From Verrucomicrobiota bacterium (GTDB taxonomy: Bacteria > Verrucomicrobiota > Verrucomicrobiia > CAIQCK01): 64,000 nucleotides of DNA. The notes beneath the pieces are model-generated. The model saw only the letters and a program-made list of their open reading frames with translations, was not told the origin of the DNA and ran no database searches. The position numbers and the translations under genes were made by a program. This document shows, one piece after another, positions 1-8,584 of this stretch. Each line of letters opens with the position of its first letter. The stretch's first letter is position 1. Where the stretch lies: the NCBI GenBank assembly GCA_016222825.1, contig JACRQF010000009.1, positions 558,001 through 622,000 of the forward strand, read 5' to 3'.

Positions 1-44
1 TAGGATAGACGACAGGCGGTTGTGCCATTACAAGAATCCCGCAC

Positions 45-971
45 ATGGAAACTCCTCTTTGGATTTGGATCGCGTTTATCGCCGGCGTGCTGGCGATGCT
101 GGCATTGGACATCGGCGTGTTTCACCGCAAGGCCCATACGGTGTCGCTGCGCGAGGCAGCAGTGTGGACCGTGGTGTGGGTGATGTTATCCGTATTGTTC
201 GGCGCCTGGGTCTGGTGGCGCGGCGGCTCGGAACTCGGCCTGCAGTTTTTCACAGGCTACGTGATCGAGTATTCGCTGAGTGTGGACAATATCTTCGTGT
301 TCGTGCTGCTGTTCACCTACTTTGCGGTGCCATCGGAATACCAGCATCGCGTGCTGTTCTGGGGTATCCTGACGGCACTGGTGATGCGCGGCCTGTTCAT
401 CGGACTCGGCGTGGCGATCATCGAACGGTTTGGGTGGGTGCTTTATCTGTTCGGCGCGTTCCTGGTGGTCACCGGGCTGAAGATGTTCCGCCACGAAAAT
501 GTGGAGGTGCATCCCGACCAAAACCCGCTGGTGAAACTCTGCAAACAGTGGTTGCCGTTCACGTCGGGCTGGGTCGGCTCGCAGTTCTTCGCGCGGCAGA
601 ACGGCCGGTTGATGGCCACGCCGTTGTTCCTCGTGTTCCTGGTGGTGGAGTTCACCGACGTGGTGTTCGCGGTGGACTCGATTCCGGCGGTGTTCGCCAT
701 CACCCTGAACCCGTTCATCATTTTCACGTCAAACATCTGCGCGGTGATGGGGCTGCGCTCGCTCTACTTCCTGCTGGCCGGGGTGATGAACCTGTTCGTC
801 TATCTACAGCAGGCGCTGGCGGTGATCCTGACTTATGTCGGCGTGAAGATGCTGATTGTGCATTGGTTCAAGATTCCCACGCTGGTGTCGCTCGGCTTCA
901 TCGCCGCCGTCCTGACGGTGGCCGTTGTGGCGTCGTTGGCGGTCCGAAACCGCGCGCAACCATCGAATTGA
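45..971 (+). CDS. TerC/Alx family integral membrane protein
   Basis: Multi-pass inner-membrane protein of the TerC/Alx family, which is linked to metal-ion (notably manganese) export or metalation of secreted proteins. The 308-residue product is hydrophobic over about eight segments. It carries the acidic intramembrane signatures of the family: EYSLSVDN near residues 75-82 and FTDVVFAVDS near 203-212. The ATG at 45 puts the first membrane segment within the first 20 residues. Length is normal for the family. It stands alone: the next genes run towards it on the other strand. Family assignment is firm; the transported ion is inference. Confidence 0.93.
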   Translation: METPLWIWIAFIAGVLAMLALDIGVFHRKAHTVSLREAAVWTVVWVMLSVLFGAWVWWRGGSELGLQFFTGYVIEYSLSVDNIFVFVLLFTYFAVPSEYQHRVLFWGILTALVMRGLFIGLGVAIIERFGWVLYLFGAFLVVTGLKMFRHENVEVHPDQNPLVKLCKQWLPFTSGWVGSQFFARQNGRLMATPLFLVFLVVEFTDVVFAVDSIPAVFAITLNPFIIFTSNICAVMGLRSLYFLLAGVMNLFVYLQQALAVILTYVGVKMLIVHWFKIPTLVSLGFIAAVLTVAVVASLAVRNRAQPSN

Positions 972-991
972 CCGCAGCATTCGCGGCCAAA

Positions 992-1070
992 CTTACTTCA
1001 CCGCTTCCGCGATCCTCGCCGACAAGTCCTTGATGGCGATGCGCTCCTGCTTGAGCGAGTCGCGGTCGCG
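992..1070 (-). repeat. Duplicate of the last 79 nt of glyS (direct repeat)
   Basis: This 79-nt stretch matches 1362-1440, the 3' end of the intact glycyl-tRNA synthetase gene, with only two mismatches (1025/1395 and 1058/1428). It includes the stop codon. The two copies are in the same orientation, offset by 370 bp, and bracket the small ORF at 1087-1353. It is a gene remnant with no start. The similarity ends abruptly at 1070/1440. Confidence 0.9.
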
Positions 1071-1086
1071 GAAGACAACGGGGCCG

Positions 1087-1353
1087 TTAGTCTGAGAGGG
1101 TTTCACTCGAGGTTGACGACTGGGCCGTTCGCCACCTCCACAACTTCGCTGACATCCACACAACGCCTGCCAAGAACAGGGCCGCCGGAGTCCCGAAAAT
1201 CAGGAGGACAGCTTTGGCCTTCGCAATATCACCGAGTGTCTGTGCCGGCTGCAGCCCGACCAAAAGTTCGAAGGGTCGAATAGACAAGCTCAGGCAAATC
1301 GACAATCCAAGGACTGAGGCCCCGAGAGCAACACACAGCCTGAGAGTCGTCAT
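1087..1353 (-). CDS. Small hypothetical membrane protein
   Basis: An 88-residue ORF that I do not recognise. It has two hydrophobic segments, residues about 4-24 (an N-terminal anchor or signal) and about 48-68, followed by a polar, Ser/Thr-rich tail, so an inner-membrane or exported protein is likely. The ATG lies 9 nt after the glyS stop on the same strand, so it could be co-transcribed, but no clear Shine-Dalgarno is seen. It sits exactly between two copies of the glyS 3' end, suggesting that it arrived with the duplicated segment. Coding status is moderate: short, no recognised family. Confidence 0.45.
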   Translation of the reverse strand: MTTLRLCVALGASVLGLSICLSLSIRPFELLVGLQPAQTLGDIAKAKAVLLIFGTPAALFLAGVVWMSAKLWRWRTAQSSTSSETLSD

Positions 1354-1362
1354 AATCGTTGC

Positions 1363-2853
1363 TTACTTCACCGCTTCCGCGATCCTCGCCGACAGGTCCT
1401 TGATGGCGATGCGCTCCTGCTTGAGCGTGTCGCGGTCGCGTAGCGTGACGGTGTCCTTCATCTCAGGACCTTTTTCGCCGAGGGTGTCGAAGTCAATCGT
1501 GACGCAGAACGGCGTGCCGGCTTCGTCCTGGCGGCGGTAGCGGCGGCCGATGTTGCCGGCCTCGTCGTAGAATGAGACGAACTGGCCGCGCAACAGGTGG
1601 AAGACTTCCTTCGCCTTCTCGACGAGCGCGGGCTTGTTCTTGAGCAGCGGGAAAACAGCCACCTTGACCGGCGCGATGCGTGGGGCGAACCGCATAACGA
1701 CGCGGCTCTCGAAGCCTTGCGGTGGTTGTTTGCCGTGCTCGGCGGGGATCGGCGCGGAGCCGGCGCTCTCGCTGGTCGGCGCCCATTCCTCGTAGTAGGC
1801 GTTGCAGAGCAGGGCCAAGGCGATGCGGTCCACACCGGCGGACGGCTCGACGACGTGCGGGAGGTATTTCTCCTTCGTCTCGTCGTCGAAATACTCCATG
1901 GACTTGCCGCTGTGCTTCTGATGCTGGCTGAGGTCGAAGTTGCCGCGCGCGGCGATGCCCTCCAGCTCCTGCGAGCCGAACGGGAAGTCGAAATAAACGT
2001 CCACGCACGCGCTGGCGTAGTGGGCGAGTTCCTCCTTCTTATAGACGTAGGGCTTGAGCTTGCTCGCGGGCAAGCCGATGGACTCATACCACTTCATCCG
2101 CTCCTTGACCCAATACTCGTGCCACTGGGCGTCGGTGCCGGGCTTGATGAAGAACTCCAGTTCCATCTGTTCGAACTCGCGCGAGCGGAAGGTGAAGTTG
2201 CGCGGGTTGATCTCGTTGCGGAACGCCTTGCCGATCTGCGCGATGCCGAACGGCACCTTCTGGCGCGCGCAAGCCAGCACGTTCTGGAATTGCGCGAAGA
2301 TCGCCTGCGCGGTTTCGGGCCGCAGATAGGCGACGTTGGAGACATCCTCGACCGGGCCTATGAAGGTCTTGAACATCAGGTTGAAGGAGCGCGGCTCGGT
2401 GAGTTGATCGCTGCCGCAGGCGGCGCATTTGGCTCCAGCGGGAAGTTTGAACTGTTTGCCGGCGGGCGTCTCGACCGATTCCAGTTTCAAACCCAGTTCC
2501 TCGCAAAGCTGGTCGGCGCGGAAGCGCTTCTTGCAGGTCCGGCAATCCACCATCGGGTCGGTGAACGAGTCCACGTGGCCGCTCGCCTTCCAGATGGACG
2601 GGTGCATGATGATAGTGGCTTCGAGGCCGACGACATCGTCGCGGCGCTGGACTACGTCGCGCCACCAAGCGTCCTTGATGTTGCGCTTCAGTTCGCAGCC
2701 GAGCGGACCGTAGTCCCAAAAGCCGTTAAGACCGCCGTAGATTTCGGAGGACTGGAAGATGAAACCGCGCCGCTTGCAAAGCGCGACGATTTTTTCCATC
2801 AAGGCGTTCGTCGCCTTTTCCGCAGCTTTTTCAGGTGATTTGTTGTCAGCCAT
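1363..2853 (-). CDS. glyQS: Glycyl-tRNA synthetase (dimeric, single-chain type)
   Basis: Class II aminoacyl-tRNA synthetase charging tRNA-Gly in the cytoplasm. At 496 residues it is the alpha2 single-chain type (archaeal/eukaryotic and many bacterial lineages), not the GlyQ+GlyS tetramer. Visible landmarks are GGLNGFWDYGPLG near residues 40-52, a zinc-type four-cysteine set at C104, C107, C143 and C146, and YLRPETAQAIF near 176-186, the region around motif 2. The anticodon-binding domain occupies the last 120 residues or so. The start at 2853 is the only ATG giving the family N-terminus. Oddity: the final 79 nt are repeated downstream at 992-1070. Confidence 0.97.
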   Translation of the reverse strand: MADNKSPEKAAEKATNALMEKIVALCKRRGFIFQSSEIYGGLNGFWDYGPLGCELKRNIKDAWWRDVVQRRDDVVGLEATIIMHPSIWKASGHVDSFTDPMVDCRTCKKRFRADQLCEELGLKLESVETPAGKQFKLPAGAKCAACGSDQLTEPRSFNLMFKTFIGPVEDVSNVAYLRPETAQAIFAQFQNVLACARQKVPFGIAQIGKAFRNEINPRNFTFRSREFEQMELEFFIKPGTDAQWHEYWVKERMKWYESIGLPASKLKPYVYKKEELAHYASACVDVYFDFPFGSQELEGIAARGNFDLSQHQKHSGKSMEYFDDETKEKYLPHVVEPSAGVDRIALALLCNAYYEEWAPTSESAGSAPIPAEHGKQPPQGFESRVVMRFAPRIAPVKVAVFPLLKNKPALVEKAKEVFHLLRGQFVSFYDEAGNIGRRYRRQDEAGTPFCVTIDFDTLGEKGPEMKDTVTLRDRDTLKQERIAIKDLSARIAEAVK

Positions 2854-2913
2854 AAGGCCGCGGACTATGGCGGAAAAGCGGCGCGGAGTCTAGAGCGGAG
2901 AGTGGAACGGAGG

Positions 2914-3906
2914 CTATTCGCCAAGCAACCGCTTCAACGTCGGCTCCATCGCTCCGGCCCAGATCGCGTAGCCTTTCTCGGTCGGATGGAGGAAGTCGCC
3001 CATCACGTCGCGCGTGATCGTGCCGTCGGGTTTCAGGAAGTTCGGGCCGATGTCGAGGAAGGTGATGCCGCCCTCGAAGCCGAGCATCGCGATGAGCTTG
3101 TTCACCTCGGCGGCCTTGGCGCGCGTGGCGTCGGGCTTCTCGCCGCGCGGCATGATGGCCAGCAGGAGGATGGCAGTCCGCGGCGAGCGGGTATGGATCT
3201 CTTTGCAGATGGCTTCAATGCCGGCGGCGATCTCGGCGGGCGTGTTCACGCCAAGATTGTTCGTGCCGATGTGGACGACGGCCACCCGCGGTTTGTAGCC
3301 GTCCAGTTCGCCGTGCCGCAAACGCCAGAGGACGTTCTCCGTGCGGTCCCAGCCGAAGCCGAGGTCGGCGGCGTTGCGCTTGCCGTAGTATTTCTTCCAG
3401 ATGTTCTCGCCCGTCCGGCGGAAGTCCACCGGCTCGCCGCCGAAGAAATGGGTGATGGAATCGCCGATGAAGATGAGCTGCGGCTTGCGTTCACGGACGA
3501 GGGCGCACACGGCGGCGTGGCGTTTGGCCCAGTCGTAGCCCGGCCAGTCGCGGTCCTGTGTGACTGCCAGGACGGAGCTCGGTGGGCGCGGTCCCGGTTT
3601 GACGGCCTCAAACGTCGCCTCTGCGAGGTCGCTCTGTTGCTGGCGGTCCTCGCTGAATGCGCGGGCTTTGACCGTGCCGCCGAACGGCAACTCAATTGGC
3701 GCAAGATACGGCCCGGCCTTTTTTGTCGGGTCGCTGCCGTCCAGCGAGTAACGGATGTGCGCGCCCGGCGTGGCGCAGGAGAGCGTGACGACGCCGTTTG
3801 CGTCGCGCTGGATGACCGGTTTGTTGGGAAGTGCAGCCGTCTGCGCAGGAGACAGCGATGAACCAAGAAGCAAGAGCGCGACGGCGGAGAGAAGCATCGG
3901 TTTCAT
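2914..3906 (-). CDS. Secreted SGNH/GDSL hydrolase with CHB_HEX_C-like domain
   Basis: Exported esterase-type hydrolase of 330 residues. The start chosen is the ATG at 3906, which gives a clean signal peptide (residues 1-21); an upstream in-frame ATG at 3984 would add 26 polar residues and is rejected. Residues about 30-102 form a chitobiase C-terminal-like beta-sandwich (IRYSLDGSDP, VKARAF motifs). Residues about 140-330 form the SGNH domain with FIGDSIT (Ser150 nucleophile), HIGTNN and the DFLHPT box that provides Asp/His. Substrates of related proteins are acetyl or other acyl groups on carbohydrates; the actual substrate is unknown. Paralog of the upstream gene at 3998-4741. Confidence 0.88.
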   Translation of the reverse strand: MKPMLLSAVALLLLGSSLSPAQTAALPNKPVIQRDANGVVTLSCATPGAHIRYSLDGSDPTKKAGPYLAPIELPFGGTVKARAFSEDRQQQSDLAEATFEAVKPGPRPPSSVLAVTQDRDWPGYDWAKRHAAVCALVRERKPQLIFIGDSITHFFGGEPVDFRRTGENIWKKYYGKRNAADLGFGWDRTENVLWRLRHGELDGYKPRVAVVHIGTNNLGVNTPAEIAAGIEAICKEIHTRSPRTAILLLAIMPRGEKPDATRAKAAEVNKLIAMLGFEGGITFLDIGPNFLKPDGTITRDVMGDFLHPTEKGYAIWAGAMEPTLKRLLGE

Positions 3907-3944
3907 GACGAGTCTATTGAAACCACAAATGCCGCCGCTTTTCA

Positions 3945-3980
3945 CCGCAAAAAGAAAGGCCGGGACGAATCCCGGCCTTT
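3945..3980 (-). terminator. Rho-independent terminator with TTCG loop
   Basis: On the minus strand an 11-bp perfect stem (3955-3965 with 3970-3980) closes on a TTCG tetraloop. It is followed by CTTTTT, just 17 nt after the stop of the SGNH hydrolase gene at 3998-4741. Stem, tetraloop and T-run together make an intrinsic terminator for that gene. It also separates the two SGNH paralogs into different transcripts. Confidence 0.8.
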
Positions 3981-3997
3981 CCATTTGCAGAGGGAGA

Positions 3998-4741
3998 TTA
4001 CTTCATCAACGCAGCCAGCTTCGGCCCGATGGCGTCGGCCCAGATCTGGTAGCCCTTCGCCGAGAGGTGCAGAGCGTCAGGCATGATCGCCTTGTCAATC
4101 GGCCCGTTGCCCGGCACGAACTTCTTGCCGATGTCGAGGTAGAAGATGTGTTTGCCATCATCGAGCTTGGTGATGGTCGCGTTCACTTCCTTGAGCTTGT
4201 CGTTTTGCGCATTGAGCTGGCCGTCGGCCCTGTTGCCGCGGGGGAAGACCGCCAGCAACAGAATCTTCGCCTGCGGCTGCTTGGCGCGGACCGTCTCGAC
4301 GATCTTCGCGATACCCTTGGCGATTCCTTCGGCGGAATCCGTGGCGGAATTGTTCGTGCCGATCATGATGACAAACGCCTTCGGCTTGATGCCGTCGAGT
4401 TCGCCGTTCTCGATGCGCCAGAGGACATGCTGCGTGCGGTCGCCGCCGATGCCGAAGTTGGCAGGTTTGTATTTGCCGAACGCCTCGTCCCAAACCGCCT
4501 TCGCGCCACCCCATCCCTGTGTGATTGAGTCACCGAGGAACACCAGCTTGGCTTTGCCCTCCTTGGCGATCTGGACGAAACTTTCATGCTTCTGCATGAA
4601 CGTGGCCTGCGGCTGGCCGGTCTTGGCGTCCATTTTCGGTGCAGCAACGTCCGGCTGTTGGACGGTCGGCTTGTCGGCAGCGTGGAGGGTTGTGACGCCG
4701 CACAACGCGGCGAGGGTGAGGGCGAGATGGAATGGCTTCAT
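3998..4741 (-). CDS. Secreted SGNH/GDSL hydrolase
   Basis: Exported 247-residue SGNH-fold esterase/acetylhydrolase-like protein. Signal peptide residues 1-22 (cleavage around LHAAD), then the SGNH blocks FLGDSITQGWGG (Ser72 nucleophile), MIGTNNSAT (Asn block) and DALHLSAKGY (His block). It resembles the platelet-activating-factor acetylhydrolase/GDSL subgroup common near glycan-degrading genes. It lacks the beta-sandwich domain of its downstream paralog. An intrinsic terminator follows directly. Probable role: removing acyl groups from polysaccharides in the periplasm; substrate inferred only from family. Confidence 0.9.
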   Translation of the reverse strand: MKPFHLALTLAALCGVTTLHAADKPTVQQPDVAAPKMDAKTGQPQATFMQKHESFVQIAKEGKAKLVFLGDSITQGWGGAKAVWDEAFGKYKPANFGIGGDRTQHVLWRIENGELDGIKPKAFVIMIGTNNSATDSAEGIAKGIAKIVETVRAKQPQAKILLLAVFPRGNRADGQLNAQNDKLKEVNATITKLDDGKHIFYLDIGKKFVPGNGPIDKAIMPDALHLSAKGYQIWADAIGPKLAALMK

Positions 4742-4889
4742 GGCTCCTGTTTATTGGTTGTTGGTTTCGAAATCGAGTCGCCGTTTATAAAGGGCTTCCG
4801 CCGCAAACTCAACCGTGCGCTCCAACTTTTTCCGTCGCGCCAGCCGTCTGGCCGCGGGCACCAGCAACACGGGCATAGCCATCAAGCCT

Positions 4890-6515
4890 TTATGGCTTCC
4901 GTTTCAGGATCAGCATCCAGTCCTGGAGATCGGGCGTCGTCGGCAGCGGCAAACCGTCGGGGTGGGCAGCGAGCGGCGCATCAAATTTGATTCGGCGACC
5001 CGTTCGCGGGTCGAACCACTCGCCATCGTAGCTCGCACCATCCGGCACACGCACGAGCCGCGCCGCCGTGACCGCCTTCTTGCGCGGCGGGAAATAAACC
5101 AGAAACGTCCTGGCGTCGTCCGCCTTCACGAGGATGTCCACGGCTGGCTCCACCGCGCTGGGGACAGGTTCCAGTTTCCACCACTCGACCGACTCGTAGC
5201 ACGCGCGCAGATGTTGGAGCTGTGCGCCGCCGGGAAGTTTTAGGCCCTCATCCCAGGTCAGCACCGGTCCCCAATTCGCCGTCGGGCCGGGCCGTTTGCG
5301 GTCGAGCACGCCACCATAGAGACCTTGCGCGCCGTAGGTAAAACCGAAGCTGCCGGCTTGGATGGCGGTGTAGGCGCTGCGCCGGATGGCCGAGGCGTTG
5401 CAGTTGAAGTTCGTCGAGACAAAGCCCTCGTAGTTCGCCTCGCTTTCGAGAAACGGCTTCGGCGTCGGGCGCTGCCAAATCTCGTAGTAAGCCTTCGCCG
5501 GCGCGAACCGCCGGTGCCCGGCCTGCAACATGATGAAGTCATACCACGGTTCGTCCCACGCCTGCCGCAAGTCGCGGCTGTGGACCCACGGATGCGCCGT
5601 CAACGCCCGCTTCCACGGATCGGTCTCCTTGATGAACCGGCCGAGCGCGAGCAGCTTCGGCAGATGCGCCTCGCGCTTGTCGGGATAGATGTTGTATTCC
5701 TGCGTCATGAGGAACGTGACGGCGTAGGCGCCGTAGCGGGCGATGTAGTAGCGCCAGAGCCGCTTCAATTCCGCGAGGCTGAACGGATCGAACATATCAC
5801 CGCGCGCGAAGCCCATCGCACCGATCAGTCCTTTCGCGTCAGCGCAGGCGAAATACTTGTCCACCTCCCTCCAGTAGCGCAGCGTCTCGGCGTCGGCCTT
5901 GCGTGTCGCCTCGAACGCGCCGAGTGCGGAGTCCGCGAAGAGCGCGCGGTGGCCGTGGGCCTGAAACACCGTGTAGCCCTGAGCCACGCGCGCATCCACC
6001 TGACGTTTGAAGACGTCGAACGGCACGTTCGCCGATGGCGCGGCCCACCACGTGTCACCGAGCCAGAAGAACGGCGTGCCATCGCTGAAGGTCAGATGGC
6101 GCCGGTTCGCGCTGACGCGGAGAAACCCGCCGTGCTGGCGCACCGCGTTGCTCCCGTCGGGCGCGCCCGCGCGCAAGACGCCGCGCCGGCCATGTAGTCC
6201 GTCGTCGTTTACGTCGGTGAAACGAGTGACGTAGGACCATTCGCCAGCGCGCGTTGGCGTGAACCGGATCTTCCACGTCCGCCCGCCGTCCCAAAAGCCG
6301 GGCACGTCGAGACGTTCATTGTCCGGGCCGGTGAAGAGAGCGGAGAAACCCGCCTTCTCGAAGTCAAACGGATCAGCCACTTCCGTCTTGGCGACGAACT
6401 CCAATTCCATCGGCTGCCATTGCCGAACGGCAGTTGCGTCCAGCGCCAACACCTCGACGAGGCCGAAGGCCGCGAGGATCGCGACCACGAAGAAACTCCG
6501 GAGAATGATTCTCAT
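4890..6515 (-). CDS. Secreted apiosidase-like glycoside hydrolase (DUF5060 + DUF4038)
   Basis: Exported glycosidase-like protein of 541 residues. From the ATG at 6515: signal peptide 1-25; DUF5060-type Ig-like domain about 30-110 (GFWDGGRTWKIRFTPTRAGEW motif region); DUF4038 apiosidase-like TIM barrel about 125-440 (FFWLGDTWW, AHGHRALF, EYNIYPDK); and a C-terminal collagen-binding-like beta domain. An alternative ATG at 6548 overlaps the stop of the upstream gene as ATGA and would lengthen the signal peptide by 11 residues; neither start has a strong Shine-Dalgarno. Follows the BNR_4 gene by 29 bp, probably one operon. Related enzymes remove side-chain sugars of pectin; the substrate here is inferred. 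Confidence 0.82.
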   Translation of the reverse strand: MRIILRSFFVVAILAAFGLVEVLALDATAVRQWQPMELEFVAKTEVADPFDFEKAGFSALFTGPDNERLDVPGFWDGGRTWKIRFTPTRAGEWSYVTRFTDVNDDGLHGRRGVLRAGAPDGSNAVRQHGGFLRVSANRRHLTFSDGTPFFWLGDTWWAAPSANVPFDVFKRQVDARVAQGYTVFQAHGHRALFADSALGAFEATRKADAETLRYWREVDKYFACADAKGLIGAMGFARGDMFDPFSLAELKRLWRYYIARYGAYAVTFLMTQEYNIYPDKREAHLPKLLALGRFIKETDPWKRALTAHPWVHSRDLRQAWDEPWYDFIMLQAGHRRFAPAKAYYEIWQRPTPKPFLESEANYEGFVSTNFNCNASAIRRSAYTAIQAGSFGFTYGAQGLYGGVLDRKRPGPTANWGPVLTWDEGLKLPGGAQLQHLRACYESVEWWKLEPVPSAVEPAVDILVKADDARTFLVYFPPRKKAVTAARLVRVPDGASYDGEWFDPRTGRRIKFDAPLAAHPDGLPLPTTPDLQDWMLILKRKP

Positions 6516-6544
6516 GAGTGCCGACGATTGCGTGCAGTCTCGCT

Positions 6545-7969
6545 TCATCGCCGGACCGGCTGCGGCGTGGCTGTCTCCTCCGCCATGTCGTAGGGCAACT
6601 GCCAGACGCGTTCGCCGGTCGAGTCGCAGAAGTAGAGGCACGACTCGGAGAGCTTGTCAGGATTGCCGTCGGCCCAGAACGCGTAGAACGGATCGTGGGC
6701 GTTGCGCGGGCGGCGGGCGTAGTTGTGGTTCAGCGGGCTGTCGCGCGTGATCTGCTTCTTCAACGTCCACGTCTCGCCGGCGTCGCCGCTCGTCCAGAGG
6801 CACATCTCGCCGCCGCCGCCGTAAGGCTGCGGGCCGGGCAACGTCGGAGCGATGACGCGCCATTCGTCGCCCGCGACCCAGATGCTGCCCATGTCGTAAT
6901 TGTGGTCGGTCTTCGTGATGGTGGTGGTCTGCCACGCGCGGCCATCCCATCGCGTCAGGCAAAACTCGCGCGGATCGTTCTCGGGCCCCGGCGCAAAGCC
7001 ACGACTCGTCACATGGAGCAACAACGGCCGGCCCGCGGCGTCGAAGTTGAGGTCGCAGGTGTATTGCAGTTTGCCCTGCGCGGCGTAGTCCACGACGAGC
7101 GCCGGGTTCTGCACCTCGCTCAGCGGCGTCTCCAACGGTTTGCCGTCGGCGGTCGTCCAGGTTTTGCCGAAGTCTTCGGTCTGGACGTAGTAGAGGTTGG
7201 TGCGTTTGTCCACGCTGCCGCCGGGATGATAGTTGAAGAAGCTGGCGACCTTGCGGCCGTGCGCGCCGCTGACTTGATAATGCCCGCCCATCCCAGCGAG
7301 CTTGCGGTCGTCGCTCCACGTCACGCCGTCGCGGCTCGTGGCCCAATACAGTTCGCGGCCTTTGGTGTATTTGGTGAAGAGGTGCAGCCAGCCTTCGGTC
7401 CCGAGGAACCACGGCTGCGGATACGTGATCTCCCGTTCGCTGACGCGCTCAAACGTCGCGACGCTGAACGGCTCCTTGCTGCGGTAGATGAACCCCGGCC
7501 GATGCCGCGCGCGCCCGCTGACGAAGACCCAGACGTGGCCTTTATCATCAAACTGGATGCTGCCGTTGTCGTGCGGGTCGTTCACGGTGAGCTTGTCGTG
7601 AACGATGGTCGGGCGCGGCACTCGGCCGGTCTTGTGGTCGAAATACGACGCCATCACCAAGAGGTGCCGCTGGCCTTTGACCGTGCCGCCGTAGGTGAAG
7701 AACGTCTTGTCGGCCTGCGGCGAGTAAACCGCCATCGGGTTGTGATTGGCCGTGTAGGTGCCCAACCCGCCGGAGTATTTGTCGCCGTGCTTCGTGAACT
7801 GGCCGAGCGTGAACCAGATGCCGCGGTAGCCGTCCATCTGGCCCGTGATCGGAGCCGGCGGCGGCTTGGGAGCCTTCTTCTTGGTTGCCGATGCGGCGAA
7901 GGTGTTGGAACCCGGCAGGAGAACGGAAAGGCCGGCGACAATGAGGAGTGAGCGACGAAAGACATTCAT
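6545..7969 (-). CDS. Secreted BNR_4 family beta-propeller protein
   Basis: Exported 474-residue protein of the BNR_4 (sialidase-like propeller) family, found in polysaccharide lyases and glycoside hydrolases of environmental bacteria. Signal peptide residues 1-26, then a Lys/Pro-rich linker. The propeller starts near residue 45 with DGYRGIWFTLGQ, followed by repeated blade motifs such as YYVQTEDFGKTW and LWTSGDAGETW (Asp-box type S/T-x-D-x-G-x-T-W). First gene of a likely two-gene operon with the apiosidase-like enzyme 29 bp downstream, pointing to degradation of the same plant or algal polysaccharide. Exact activity is not predictable from sequence alone. Confidence 0.85.
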   Translation of the reverse strand: MNVFRRSLLIVAGLSVLLPGSNTFAASATKKKAPKPPPAPITGQMDGYRGIWFTLGQFTKHGDKYSGGLGTYTANHNPMAVYSPQADKTFFTYGGTVKGQRHLLVMASYFDHKTGRVPRPTIVHDKLTVNDPHDNGSIQFDDKGHVWVFVSGRARHRPGFIYRSKEPFSVATFERVSEREITYPQPWFLGTEGWLHLFTKYTKGRELYWATSRDGVTWSDDRKLAGMGGHYQVSGAHGRKVASFFNYHPGGSVDKRTNLYYVQTEDFGKTWTTADGKPLETPLSEVQNPALVVDYAAQGKLQYTCDLNFDAAGRPLLLHVTSRGFAPGPENDPREFCLTRWDGRAWQTTTITKTDHNYDMGSIWVAGDEWRVIAPTLPGPQPYGGGGEMCLWTSGDAGETWTLKKQITRDSPLNHNYARRPRNAHDPFYAFWADGNPDKLSESCLYFCDSTGERVWQLPYDMAEETATPQPVRR

Positions 7970-8106
7970 GTTTGGTTTTCAGAAAGAGCGCGACGTTTCA
8001 TGCGACGGCGCGAAGGACGGGGCCACCACAGCTTGACTGTGATTCCTCGTCAGACTTTACCGGGGAGCCAGAAGCGGCGCGTTGATCTTGCGGATTTCGC
8101 GGCGGT

Positions 8107-8400
8107 TCAAGCGAGCTTGCGAAGTATCCCGCGAACTTCGTTGGCGCGGAACGCGCGCATCGTTTGTGTCTTCACAAAACCGCGCATGCCCAGGCTGACT
8201 GCGTAGGCGGCCATCGTTTCATCGTTGGGCGCCTCGGCAACGCAGACGGTGTCATAACCGCCGAGAGTCCAGTAGATGTCCGTCAGCTTCACGCCCATTT
8301 TCTTGCCGAGGGCGATCGCGGCCTGGGCGCGCTTGGGTGAGTCCTTGATGTTGCTGACGCCCTGTCGCGTCATCTGGTTCAGCATGATGTAGGTAGCCAT
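8107..8400 (-). CDS. GYD domain-containing protein
   Basis: Small cytoplasmic protein of 97 residues with the GYD signature (LGGYDTVCVAEAPNDE near residues 47-62); alpha/beta ferredoxin-like fold of unknown function. The start at 8400 is supported by an AAGGAG Shine-Dalgarno 7 nt upstream; a longer ORF beginning at 8457 is not. The C-terminus matches the family pattern (MRGFVKTQTMRAF). Monocistronic, between a gene on the same strand and a divergent gene. Confidence 0.92.
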   Translation of the reverse strand: MATYIMLNQMTRQGVSNIKDSPKRAQAAIALGKKMGVKLTDIYWTLGGYDTVCVAEAPNDETMAAYAVSLGMRGFVKTQTMRAFRANEVRGILRKLA

Positions 8401-8584
8401 GTCGGTCTCCTTTTGTTGTGGTTGGTTGTCGCGCGAGTGTCCGCCTGACGGAGTCACTTTTCAAGCCTCGCGTGTCCTCGTCCGTGCTCCGCTTTGGGAA
8501 TCACCATCCGTCCATGGCTTGAGCGTGCGTCTTGCTGCACAGGCTCGCTTGATTGTTGGCTTTGGTTCCTGTAAACGCTCCGCC

